Of a stretch of 64,000 bases of DNA, positions 1-11,663 are shown in pieces. Numbering within the stretch: the first letter of the stretch is position 1; every line of letters starts with the position of its first letter. The notes beneath the pieces were generated by a model. It was not told the origin of the DNA. It made no database searches and saw nothing but the letters and a program-made list of their open reading frames with translations. Both the position numbers and the translations under genes were made by a program. The stretch spans positions 1 through 64,000 of the forward strand of contig JAOVVO010000110.1 in the NCBI GenBank assembly GCA_028564675.1, read 5' to 3'. The DNA comes from Onchocerca lupi (Eukaryota; Nematoda; Chromadorea; Rhabditida; Onchocercidae).

Positions 1-203
1 GCTTTGTTTAAGAGTTGTAAAATATGCTAACGTCTGTAAATTTGTAAGGATTAGTGTCATGCCCTTTGTCTAAAGAGTTGCCAATGGCCGCAATCAAGTC
101 AATTGTATTAATGTAGGGACCAACTCCCTTTTCTTTACTTAAAATGTTCTAAGCATTAACTATCTCCTATTCTTTAGTCTTATCCAATTCAATCCCTTTT
201 GTA

Positions 204-580
204 TGACTAATGTGTAACTTCCGCCCCTATTGGATACAAAAGCGACACCTTCTGGACAGCAGTATCAGTGTAAGAAAATTTCACCAGCAGCGGCGGCAGC
301 AGTCTCAAGAATCTCCTATCATCAGTAAGAAAAAACCACCAGCAACAGCTGCAGCAACCTCAGTAAAACTCCTATTTTATTTTCATTGCTATTCTATCTC
401 TTTATTACGGCAGAATCTCTTCTATCAGTGGCAAGCGTTCCTGGCCAATACCAAGCAACTCAACGGAGCACAATCAACTACTCGTCAAAGAACCACTATC
501 GGTATTACTTATATTACACTCATATTGCTTCACTTTTTTTCTCATTAATTATTGTTTGTAGTTGCGGTATTGTTTTCTAA
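204..580 (+). CDS. 3' end of an unidentified plus-strand gene (two putative exons), membrane-anchored C-terminus
   Basis: Two exons are proposed: one ending at about 324 (donor GTAAGAAA) and a last exon 414-580 (acceptor TTACGGCAG). They join in frame across a phase-1 junction and stop at TAA 578-580. The penultimate exon encodes a Gln/Arg-rich stretch (HQQRRQQSQES). The last exon encodes a Ser/Tyr-rich stretch and then a hydrophobic tail (IASLFFSLIIVCSCGIVF) that ends the protein, so it could be a C-terminal membrane anchor or GPI-type tail. An AATAAA lies 14 bases after the stop, which supports a true gene end. The left boundary of the first exon is not resolved and the gene extends off the window. 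I do not recognise the family. It is convergent with mif-1. The model rests on composition and signals only, so it is tentative. Confidence 0.4.
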
Positions 581-593
581 TATCGTGTAACTT

Positions 594-599
594 AATAAA
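594..599 (+). terminator. Poly(A) signal AATAAA of the left-end plus-strand gene
   Basis: AATAAA lies 14 bases downstream of the TAA at 578-580, as expected for a compact nematode 3' UTR. Confidence 0.5.
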
Positions 600-753
600 A
601 GCTATTGTTAAAATAGTCAAGTCACAGCACCAAAGGGTTCTTCAATCCAAAAACTCAAAAATCCTACGTAACTACACAAACAAAAAGTTATCTTTCCCCT
701 ACAACGTGAAGTGTGGCCCACCCAGCTAGTTAAAAATAAAAATTAAACTAAAC

Positions 754-1543
754 CGATTCTTTGGAATTTTCAATTCATCAGCGAGTAATTTGAACAATTT
801 CTCAGAGTGCGAATTATTGACATTAGGACCAACACAACCGATTGATTTTAAAACACACACAGCACATGGATCTGTACTTCCACCGAATACCATCGCTTGT
901 CCACCGTTCACATGAACTGCCACATACTGAAAAAAAATTGAAATTTAAGAAGAAAATGTAAATCTGAACTACATTCATTTACTTATTGTATAATCAATTT
1001 CAACAAACTTTCTGATTCGTTTCATCTAAAGAATTCGGGAATCTTCCAATATTTACCATAATTTTAGACTCTAAGCGGTCCAAACAATCAATACTTACGT
1101 TTTTTATAATTTTCGGCATATTTTGATGTTTTTTTTATTTTGATAAAACTAAATTTAACTAGCGTGAAGAATACATCTGCTCCATACCCTATTTGTCTCA
1201 TAATTTGAAGATTCCACACTAATGACTTGCTATTATAGTAAGCTTAATATGAAGTCAGATGAGATGAGATGTTCATTTGATCATTATAAAAGCGAGAAAG
1301 AAGAAAAGTCAAATTCTCCAAAATATATGTCACTAGAAATAAAATGCGTTTTAGAGTTAAAGTGAAATGAGAAATTTTCGGTCAAATTTTTTAATCTTTA
1401 TACAACATTTCATCAGATTCTTTTAATTCGCTTACACTTTCCGGCTTTCCAAGTGCTTTCGCAACCGTGCTTGATGCCTTCTTTAGGAACGCATCCGAAA
1501 CATTGTTCTGTGGTATGTTTGTATTGATCGTAAAAGCAGGCAT
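754..1543 (-). CDS. mif-1: Macrophage migration inhibitory factor homologue MIF-1, exons 1 and 2 (3' exon not in window)
   Basis: Exon 1 is 1436-1543 (36 codons from ATG) and exon 2 is 754-926 (173 bases, the exon length I recall for animal MIF genes). The join GKPES/YVAVHVNGG is the family signature. MIF is a small secreted homotrimer with phenylpyruvate/dopachrome tautomerase activity that acts as a cytokine mimic in filarial infections. Visible in the sequence: Met-Pro start (the Pro becomes the catalytic N-terminal residue), Lys of LGKPES, the VHVNGGQ strand, and the CAVC motif (CxxC, oxidoreductase site) near residue 58. The family is about 115 aa; 93 codons plus two bases are present here. 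The last exon, expected to start with the rest of the KNRC codon, was not found between 1 and 753, so it lies beyond the window or is lost. A pyrimidine-AG acceptor at about 1578 upstream of the ATG suits SL trans-splicing. Identity is very secure. Confidence 0.95.
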
Positions 1544-1577
1544 TTCTTCTCCCGGAATTCAAACCTTTTCCACTCAG

Positions 1578-1590
1578 CTAAAAGTTAATG
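1578..1590 (-). promoter_or_regulatory. Probable trans-splice acceptor of mif-1
   Basis: On the minus strand TTAACTTTTAG ends at 1578, 35 bases upstream of the mif-1 ATG, with no other AG acceptor of similar quality between it and the ATG. The 5' UTR would be about 34 bases. Inferred from signal only. Confidence 0.4.
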
Positions 1591-2589
1591 ATAAACAGGC
1601 AAGAAAGTGGTAAACAATATGACTGACTACTAAAGAAAACGGATCGAATCAGATGAGAGTTTCCGGAAGGACAGAAGAAATTGGCAAAAAGCCAATTGAC
1701 AAAGCAAAACTTCTCCATCGAGATTATTGCGTCCAATCAAATCGGGAACATCGATCGGGCAAATTGGGGACAGAGTGCAACTAAATAACGTACTTTTGAA
1801 ATGAAGACAGAGAGAGAGAGAGATTTAGAAATGCTTCGCTCTGATATTTTCGAAACAGACAAAGAGTAAGAGAAGATGAAAAGAAAGGAGGACAAGTGCT
1901 TTGGCTTGGCAGGAAGGGAAAGAGATATAGGCAGAAAGCGAGAGAGAAAGATATTTTGCTTCATCTTAAGTGGGTAGAAAAGAAGAGAGAACAAATGAGA
2001 AAACGAAAAGAGTGTTGTCGAAAAAATGAAGAAAGGGTACAGTAATTTCGGCAAGAGAGTAAGATAGACGGGTAGAGCAATCGATGCCCTCTGCGTCTCT
2101 GCTCGGCGCCAACTGAACGCTTTGTTGTTCAATGCATTTTCGGATGGCTTTGTCTCTCTTCCCAATCAATGTTTTCTTCGTGTGTGCAACTTACAACGCG
2201 AAATAATTTTTCGGAACCGTAAGATTTGCCAGTTTTGAAATTTCCAAGTTTTAGGAATTTTTTAAATTTACGAAAATATTTGACAGTGGGATTTTTTAAA
2301 CTTGAGATTTTTTGAAAAATCTGAGAAATTTGCAAAAAAAATCAGAAAAGTCGGAAATTTCTCAAAACAACAACTAGGATACAACGAAAAAAAAGAACCA
2401 TTCAAACGATTAGGGAAAAGAATGGATTTATGGAATTGAAGATAAGATGGAATTATAAATTTAAAATTGAATGACTGTGAAAAAAGGCGAAATAAAATTA
2501 AAAAGTTGAAAAAAGCGAGATTGTTCAAAATCTAGAAATATTGCTACGTGCCTGAAATAGATTATATGTCGTCACAGTGATATTGACAC

Positions 2590-2760
2590 AATGTTAGCAT
2601 TCCTCGAAATGCAAGTATATGGTCATGCAAATGCAAATTTAGCATGGTCAAATGCAGTATACAATCATCGAAAGTACATGCAAGTATATTAGTTTACCAC
2701 CATCGAAATGCCAATGAAATGTAAGTGTCGAAATGCAAATTTACCACTACTGAAGAGCAA
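2590..2760. repeat. Degenerate short repeat with ATGCAAAT octamers
   Basis: Variants of TCGAAATGCAAGTATAT recur at about 2605, 2667, 2701 and 2729. ATGCAAAT, the POU/octamer element, occurs near 2625 and 2733. Confidence 0.45.
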
Positions 2761-4439
2761 TCGATGGAATGAAAGAGACGGAAAAGAAGGGAAAGATTTT
2801 TTGTTTCGGTTTTTATTAAATGAAAAATGCCACATATAAATAGCACTGTTTGAATATATGAAGCGATTAGTTGATGACAGAAACATAACAGCGGATGGAA
2901 AATGGAAATTCAATGCAGACAAAAATTATATGATTATGGCAAAATATTTGTTTCAACTCTGCACCAAACATTTGCCCTTAACTTCTTATTCTTTTTCATT
3001 ACCAATTTCTTTCAACTTGAACTTTGTTGGTTTTTCCTTTTTAAAAACTTTTTATTTGCCTCTGTCAAAATCCATATTTTCGATCAGCTTATTTTTCCAA
3101 TCTGCTCAATTGTTTGTCTGAGGAAAAGAGGACGAAAGATGGGTGTTTTTATTTCCAAAAGTTTATTTGTCTTTTGTATCCAAGCTTGTTGATTGTTATT
3201 TGATTATCACTGACAATATTAGTGTTATTATTTTATTCAAAAATCATAAGATTTGGGATATTTTCACAAATTAATTTTCTGGTACTATTATTTAGCTGGA
3301 TATATTCAAAAAAAAAAAAAAGATAAACAAAAATTAGTTATTGAATACTGCAACGAAAAGAAGGATTTTACCCATAATTTAATAGCGGGTAATATTTATC
3401 CGTAATGTCAGGCAAGACATTCGTTTCGATATGAAACACTTGTAATTTGAGAGGAAAAAAAAAGAAATATAATTATGGATAACAGAAATTGCTTATTAAT
3501 TATTTACCAAACTTTGTCAATTTTCAAACACTTCGTCTGTTTGAAACGAATGTTCTCCAAAGCAAAAGAGCAGAAAATAAGATGTTGAAATTTTTCTGAT
3601 CAATGGAATTTACTGATTAATTTTTTTGAAAGTTATGCAATTAAAAATAGACGACAGATATTCCAATAGATAGACTATATATTTATATGTACTTTTGGTA
3701 TCTTTATTAATAAAATTAAAAATGACTCATTGAATAATAATGTATGAAATTAAAACGATTTTTGGATTCGTACTTGAATTACTCAAATTGCTTAATAAAT
3801 TTAAAATTTAATTTCTAAATGCGTAATTCACGTCAAATTTCATTTTTTTTTCAGTCTTGAAAAAAAAACCAATTTCAGATATCTCAATCATGATCATCTG
3901 CAATTATCAATATGATTCATCTCAAAAAATTTCTATTTTCGAATAAAATGGTTTTATTTTTCATATTTTGTGATTTGATATGACATTGCTTTCATTCTTT
4001 TTCAAGAATTTCGGGTAATTCATAAAAAATAATTCCCATTTCCTCATTTAATTTAAAAAAAAAAATTGAAAATTGAAAATGCATTTATTTTTAAATAACT
4101 GGATTACTTGTTGACGAAATTATATTACAACAAGTAAGAATCAATAATAATATTTGAAAGGAAGGAAAATTTTGAAATTCATTAGCAACAAATAGTCTGG
4201 TTGAATAACTGATGATAAAAATAAACATAGAAAAAAAAAAGAGTTACTGAAATTTTCAATAAAGTTCTATAAGAGTAAATTATTTGTATCAGTATATAAG
4301 TTGCATATTAACAAATAAATTTTATATCAATAAATTATTTTAGTTGTTGCAAATTTAAACAATCTTTCTGTGGAAAGTTTGTAGAAACTTTTTACGAGAA
4401 GTATTTTAGGGAAAAGAACTTTTTTTTGTTGCGGCCTCA

Positions 4440-4885
4440 ACTTGGGAATTAACCGACGAATGTGGAAGAATCGATTGTGAAGAATTTCTTCGGTACTAAC
4501 TGTGCCAAACAGAACTAATCGAAGAAGACAGCGCGAGGAATCAGTAAAACAGAAGTACGAACAGCAGAAGCATGGAGCTAGTTGAAGTTGAATTAAAAGG
4601 AAGAATGACCGGGTTGTGTGCGACAACCCTTTTGACAGTGAAGTTGTTCCATATTGCAAACGTTGGAAAATCTTTAGGTATAGGAATGAAAATCTGAGGG
4701 AAGGATATTTACAATATTCGAATGTAATTGCAGTTATCGTTATCAATGTCATTGATGTGATAAGCGATAACAATTATCAATCAAATATATTAAGTTGTGA
4801 TCTCTGCATTCAAATAATTACTCATTTGAGAATTGAAGAATTGATATTACAGATGTATCGCTATTTTTGTGATATTTTAAAATAA
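4440..4885 (+). pseudogene. Possible decayed coding sequence, unidentified
   Basis: One plus-strand frame reads through Arg/Lys/Gln-rich peptide (RRRQREESVKQKYEQQKHG) and then CDNPFDSEVVPYCKRWK-type sequence. It is interrupted by TGA at about 4478, 4583 and 4589. Base composition between 4500 and 4650 is visibly less AT-rich than the surroundings. No splice pair removes the stops: the 4583-4600 gap is far too short for an intron. It may be a relic of a gene, or a chance GC-richer patch. No family recognised. Confidence 0.2.
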
Positions 4886-6217
4886 CAAACTATTTCATCT
4901 TAAAATTGATATAATTTCTTTAAATATAAAATGGTTAATCATTTAATGAGTGGCCAATCATTTAATTTATAACTTGTCCATTTTTGATTTTTATGAACAA
5001 TTTCAACCAGCATAATAAAGTTAAAAATAGTATATTAATTCAGAAAGTATAATTATATTTAATGATGGAGCAATATATATTGTTTAATGTTACATTTTAA
5101 TATACAATTGGTAATTTGCGCTTGTCAGATAGCGATATTTTTGTCAATCTGAATTAATATTATCATCAATTCTTGATTTCGTTCATTTCGGAATATCTTT
5201 TTCGTATTCCGAATATCATTTGTTGAGAAATGTTTGCAACATTACTCAACAATATGACATGGATTAAGCAAAATTTATAATTAAATAAATTTCCTTACCA
5301 ACAATTATTTATACTAAATACGAAAAAATATATTATGTTAGTAACTGAAATAAAATAAGATGAAAAAATTTTCTTTTTTTGGGCTAGAAAAAATTTCAAT
5401 TTCATACTTTTCATAATTTCCCAAATGGAAATCCGCTGATAATTTATCTGTAAAAGATATTACACATATAGCTAATGAAAATATCGAATGAATTTTTATA
5501 AATTTTAATAGAATGATAAAAACAACTACTAGCCTAAATTATGTCTGCAAAAACCAAATATATGATTCTTAGAAATTTTCTAACAAATCAACAATGCTAT
5601 GAAATTTTTAACTTGCTGATCATTAAGAAGTAGAATTTATGAATAAGGGGAATTGAAATAGATTTCAATTGTTAATCAATAAATTGCAATACTCAGTAAT
5701 TTATCTTTCCATCAATTTTTCTAAAAATATTTTCATTTGATCAATTTTTTGAAGAAAATTTTCGAATTTAGTTGAAATAAATATGCAATTTGTGCAAAAT
5801 GCAGTGTTTTAAATAGAAATGAACATTTGAGTCAAAAATGAGAAGAAAATAATTCTAATCATATTTTATGTGTTGAATATTTTTAAGAACAATATTATAA
5901 GATGCATATTATGTTTACTCTTTTTATATTTTATTTAAGAGTGTCACTATTGAACAAAAATCTTATCAAAAGAAATTTTCACAGTTGATGCAATGGTCAT
6001 TCAAAAAACATCTTTCTGAATAATTTTTTCTGAATAATATTTCCAATAAATTTTTTGACTTAAAAAATAGAAAAAGGTGAAGGTAAAAACTTCTGAAGAT
6101 AACAATTTAGCAAATTTTGCTGAAAATCATTAAGGTAATTCAATTCTATTTGGATTACCTTAATGATTTTAAAAGAGAATGCCATAACATATCACTTCCT
6201 GCAAATGTTCAAATTGC

Positions 6218-6770
6218 AGCATAATTGTCCAAACTTGTATTTCAGAAAAATATGAAATTTCTCCAAAAAATCCTGATAAAAATTTTATTATTTATACAAT
6301 TCTGGAACAGAGAGTTATGGGAAAGTTTTAATCTCGTTGGAATACATCGCAATAACAATTAAATCATCATTTCGTAGAAATTCTGTAATGAGACTTTTGA
6401 GATCGAAATTTTTGAAATCAGGATTTCATTCCTTCCCTCAGCTTACCTTTTCTTTTCAATAACTCTCTATAATGAATTAAAACTTCCATTACTTTCACGT
6501 CATTTGCATATTTTGCATTCAAGTTCCCATTCTCCTCGATAATAATAATAATAACATATCTTTTTCTTCTTATTATCTAACAATTATTCTGAAATTCCCC
6601 ACGGTTGCTTATGTTGCTAAACTTTTATTTTGTCCAAACTGTCTCGAAAGTTTGTTGTCTTTGGAAGGAGCAAGCAATAATATAACATTTTTTCATAACG
6701 CTGTTATCCATCTTCGAAGCTTTGAATTTTGCTGAGATTTAAATTTCGTTTCAAAAATTTCAGAAATATT
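6218..6770 (+). repeat. 553-bp direct duplication, copy 1
   Basis: Same orientation as copy 2 at 11111-11663 (offset 4893). I see only two mismatches, at 6634 and 6696. The 150 bases to the left (about 6070-6217) are also related to the left flank of copy 2 but clearly diverged with small indels. The right edge is abrupt. Confidence 0.9.
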
Positions 6771-9700
6771 CAGTTTTTAGCTAACAATTGAATTTTTCTA
6801 TAATTTTTTCGTTTTTTCGCAAACATCGTCAAAATGCAAACATAATTAATTGTTCAGCTAATCAATGATAACTTTGCGTGAATCATTCAGTTGGACAACT
6901 TTAAAAAAATTTGAATTATTTTAATATCAATTTTTAAATAAATAAGTTAGACTAATATCGCTTACTTTTCAAACATTACTATAACAGTTTACCCTTTACT
7001 CATTAAATTTTATTTTTTCTTTTACTTGCTGTTTTCATTTTGGTGATTAATTTTGTATTCAAGTTTTCAGGTTGGTCAATTGATTCGTTGAAATTATTTA
7101 TCGATGGATCACCTAACATTTGTTTGTTATTATATTTCTTTCTCTCCAGTTAACGCTAATTCATCTTCCCAAACAATCGCAAATTGAATTTTGATAAATA
7201 TTTCATCGAAACTGTCCTGTACCACTTTCTTGCAAATTTCTGATAAATTCATCCGAGTTATTCAAGATTTCCGACTTTTTATCTACCGATAATTTTACGA
7301 ATTTCAAAAGAAAGAAAAAGAGAAAAAAGTGTTTTTTTAAATAGGAAGCATTGAAGGGTAAAATTATTTTGTGCCGGTACGAAAAAGTAATTTCAAAAGG
7401 AAAGCGAGTTTTTCTTTTAATTTTATTTTTTTTTTGTTTTTTTTGTTTTTTTTATCAATAATTTCTCTGCGATGAAATGAATGCATGGAAAATTGTTATT
7501 ATTATCATTCTTACATTTGTGATAGGACATAATTTTTTCTACTGAAATGAATCGTCCTGAGAAATCGATATTTTTACGATATTGATTTATTTTTAATTAA
7601 CACTGTTCTGGCATTTAATCTTAATTTGTTTCTCTAAAATTTTAATTCTGTTCTCAAATGCTCGATTATAATTTTAATGTCATTTTATCAATTTTTTTTT
7701 TTTTTTTTTTTTTGATTTCAGTTAATTTAATCATTATTCATATCGATATCAATTTTAATTAATATTTTCATATTAACAATTATTTTAATATTGATAATAT
7801 AATGATGACAATTTTAATCCAAAAAATATAAAAATTCTTTAAATTTCACCAAATACGAATTTAATGTTATGTTGGTTTCTACAAATTAGTTGCAGACTAT
7901 TACCACAAATATTTGCTTTAACATCAAGAGGATGTCACAGAAACTGGCTTACTTTATGAAGACGTAAACTACGTGATATCTGTACACTGTTGCGTGATCT
8001 GCCAAGAATTGGACTTTTACATTCTAATCAGACGGACTAATCCAAAAATTTTTTCTTATTTTTATATGCAAAACTTTTTTAACTTCTCCGATGCACAGAA
8101 AAAATGGAGAGAATACAAAATTTCATGAATTGGTGCTTTTTATATTATCCAATTTCAGAAAAATTCTCAAATATGTTAATAAATTCGGACAAGAAATGGC
8201 TAAAAATTAAATTTTCAGATGAAAAATTTATAAGTTTCATTGCGCAGAATAGACGACGAGTCGTTATGATAATAATTTTGAGTTAAATTTAAGCTAGTTT
8301 ATCAAATATCTGAAATAATTGATTTTCATACTTTTTATAAATTGTTGATGACAACATATGTCAGTATTTCCATTGTACTTTATTTCAACATTTTTTCTTT
8401 TTCTAGTCCAGTTTTTCAATTTTTGCCCTATTTTTGATTTTTTTATGATTGCCATCAAATTTTCTATCAAATTAAATTTCCGATTAATGTGAACCAAATT
8501 TTCGATTATTGTAAAGAAATTTTTTATCTTTCAAACATATCTTTTATTTTTGTTGATTGAAATTGGAAAAGAAAAACACACATAATTAGTTTACAAGATT
8601 TGAATTATTTACAAAAGTTATAAAGATGCTTTACTTATTAAAACGATACTTCGTTCCATTGATTTGTTAACTATTCATACTGAGGTAACGCATAATTTAG
8701 GAAACGCTAAGTGTAACAAAACTTTATCTATTTAAATTAAATATTTTTTATCTAAAATTATAAAATAGCATTCTTGCTCATATAAGAAAAGTCATAAATG
8801 ACACATTCATCATAAAGTTTTAAAATTCCAATAGTTTTATAAATGTAAATAGTGATTTGAACAAAGATGTGTTTCATTATTGTTATGGATATAACGATTA
8901 GATTTTCATTTGGTTAATAATTATAATTTCTAAGTAGCCACAGTTATGGTTTTTAATTGATTGTTAGTCATGATCTCTTTAATTATTCATGATCTTTAAT
9001 TAATCGATCTCTCTATAGCCGGTATTCATGATTTTTAGTTAACTGATATTTAAAATCTCTAGCTGATTGGTGATTTGATTTTTTGTCACTTTTGTCATTC
9101 TACTTCATTGATAGTTTCGATCAATCATTATTTTTACTAAGAAAATACAAATTATGACATAGCTAATGCTCGAAAACAAAATCCTTAACTTCGTAATATA
9201 TATAAATTTCAGAAGAAACTAAAATCAAATAATAGAAATGGGAGATATTTTTTCGCCATTTTTATTTTTTCTTTTGAAAACTTATGCTATTCGAATCGAT
9301 AATTATAAATTACGATGGACTAATTATTTGTATATACACAATTGATTTGAAATTTATTTCAATATTCATTGAATTTTTTTCAATCACTTCTTTACAGATT
9401 TACCTATTAATTAATTTTTTCTTAATTTCTTAAGCACATTATTCGATAAAGGAATAAATGTTTTTTGAATACTTTCTATGAAAGAGTTTGTTTGTTTTTT
9501 TTATGACGGATAATAAATATGAAGAAAATCTGATATAACAAAAGCTATATTAATAAAATCAATTTTTGTCATTTGAAAAATTACCAATTTTAAAGAGATC
9601 TGTAAATCAAAAATCGTTCAAACTGTATAATTTTGTATCCTAGAAAATTATTTGATTATTGGGATATTTTTTGGATTCTTATGATTTGCGATCATATTTT

Positions 9701-11110
9701 GATAAATATTGATTACATAAAAATATAATTAGCTCATTAATACTAATCAATTAATTCAAAAATCTGCATGTATCAATTTGAAAATTTCCACAAAGATGAT
9801 CATAATATGAAAAAAGTGTTTTAAAATTTCATTGAATTCAAATTATAATCGAAATAATCGAAAATATTAATCAAAAATATTAATTTGTAATAACATGAAT
9901 TAATGATGAGATCATCATTTTCAATAGGCCAGAGCGAATTTTTTATTGAAAAATTTCAAAATTTGATGAGCTAAAATGCTGAGTGGCGATCCATAAATTG
10001 TACTTACTGTTATTAAATCAAAATTTTAATAATATTAAAATCTGACTTGATAGAAAAATATAAAACAAATTTTATCGTATGATAACCTTTTGCTTTCTCA
10101 GACTACAAAAATTTTCCCCTTTTTTAGCTTGTCAGTGGTTTTGTTGCGTTATCAATAATTTTTCGCTTTCTCCTCTTCAAAATGGCAAAAGCGCTTTCAA
10201 ATTTTTTTTAATCAAATTTTAGTATTATTAAAATTTAAATTGAACATTATGAAATGCAGCTTATGGAACACCACTCTGAATCAAATATTGAGAAAAAATA
10301 TCCAACTTCAAAAAAAATTTTTTTTTTCTAAATTATTGTCAAATACTTTTTATCTAAAAATATCTCCCTAATTTTCTCATGTGATCATAATAATATATTG
10401 AAATACATATATATAATTATCAATGCATTCATCAAAAATTTTCAAAATTTGTGAGCAAAAAAAAGCAGGCAGCAGAAAAAAATAAGCAAAAACTAAATTG
10501 TGTAAACGAATTAAATAACAGCAACAGCGAAGAGTAAAAATTAACACCAATGATTTGGTTATAATTTGCTTCACAAATAATTTTAGGAACTATTGGAAAT
10601 GGTATAATCATCACCATTTTTAGAAATCATCTTATCATTTGTCACTGCATTAATGACTTCTTATCATTAGGTAGAAAGCATAGGCAATTATAGGTTATGG
10701 AGAGTATATGAATTAGAAATGTAGAGAAAAAAAATGATATTTTGAAGTTTTCTGTTATTTTAAATTCATATTGATGTTTATTGGCATTGTTTATTGATGT
10801 ATAAATGCTTGAAATCTTTTTCCTTTTTTACACTGTTATTATTAAGCAACAATTTTATCAAAAAAATATTTGCATTCGTGTAACGGTTACTTAATTAATA
10901 TCTTCGGAATAAACATATTTTCAATGAAGTTTTCGATTGAAATAACGGAAAAAGATGGAAGAAAAAACTTCTAAAGGCAGCAATTTAGCAAAGTTTGCAG
11001 AAGATAATGAAAGTAATTCAATTCTATTACTAAAAATAATGTCATAATATATCGTCTCCTGCGGCAAAGTTAAAATAATGCCATAACAAATCCTTTAATA
11101 TTTAAATCAA

Positions 11111-11663
11111 AGCATAATTGTCCAAACTTGTATTTCAGAAAAATATGAAATTTCTCCAAAAAATCCTGATAAAAATTTTATTATTTATACAATTCTGGAA
11201 CAGAGAGTTATGGGAAAGTTTTAATCTCGTTGGAATACATCGCAATAACAATTAAATCATCATTTCGTAGAAATTCTGTAATGAGACTTTTGAGATCGAA
11301 ATTTTTGAAATCAGGATTTCATTCCTTCCCTCAGCTTACCTTTTCTTTTCAATAACTCTCTATAATGAATTAAAACTTCCATTACTTTCACGTCATTTGC
11401 ATATTTTGCATTCAAGTTCCCATTCTCCTCGATAATAATAATAATAACATATCTTTTTCTTCTTATTATCTAACAATTATTCTGAAATTCCCCACGGTTG
11501 CTTATGTTGCTAAACTTTTATTTTGTTCAAACTGTCTCGAAAGTTTGTTGTCTTTGGAAGGAGCAAGCAATAATATAACATTTTTTCAAAACGCTGTTAT
11601 CCATCTTCGAAGCTTTGAATTTTGCTGAGATTTAAATTTCGTTTCAAAAATTTCAGAAATATT
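11111..11663 (+). repeat. 553-bp direct duplication, copy 2
   Basis: Partner of 6218-6770, same length, two substitutions (11527 and 11589). No open frame of note lies inside, no terminal inverted repeats are obvious, and no target-site duplication was identified. Confidence 0.9.

Noticed and set aside
1737..2165. 142-codon minus-strand open frame, Ser/Leu/Phe-rich
   Set aside because: It is the complement of a GA-rich low-complexity block; no domain, no splice support, and overlapping frames are equally open.
4327..4773. 148-codon minus-strand frame
   Set aside because: The plus strand over the same bases has the more protein-like composition; the minus frame looks like its shadow.
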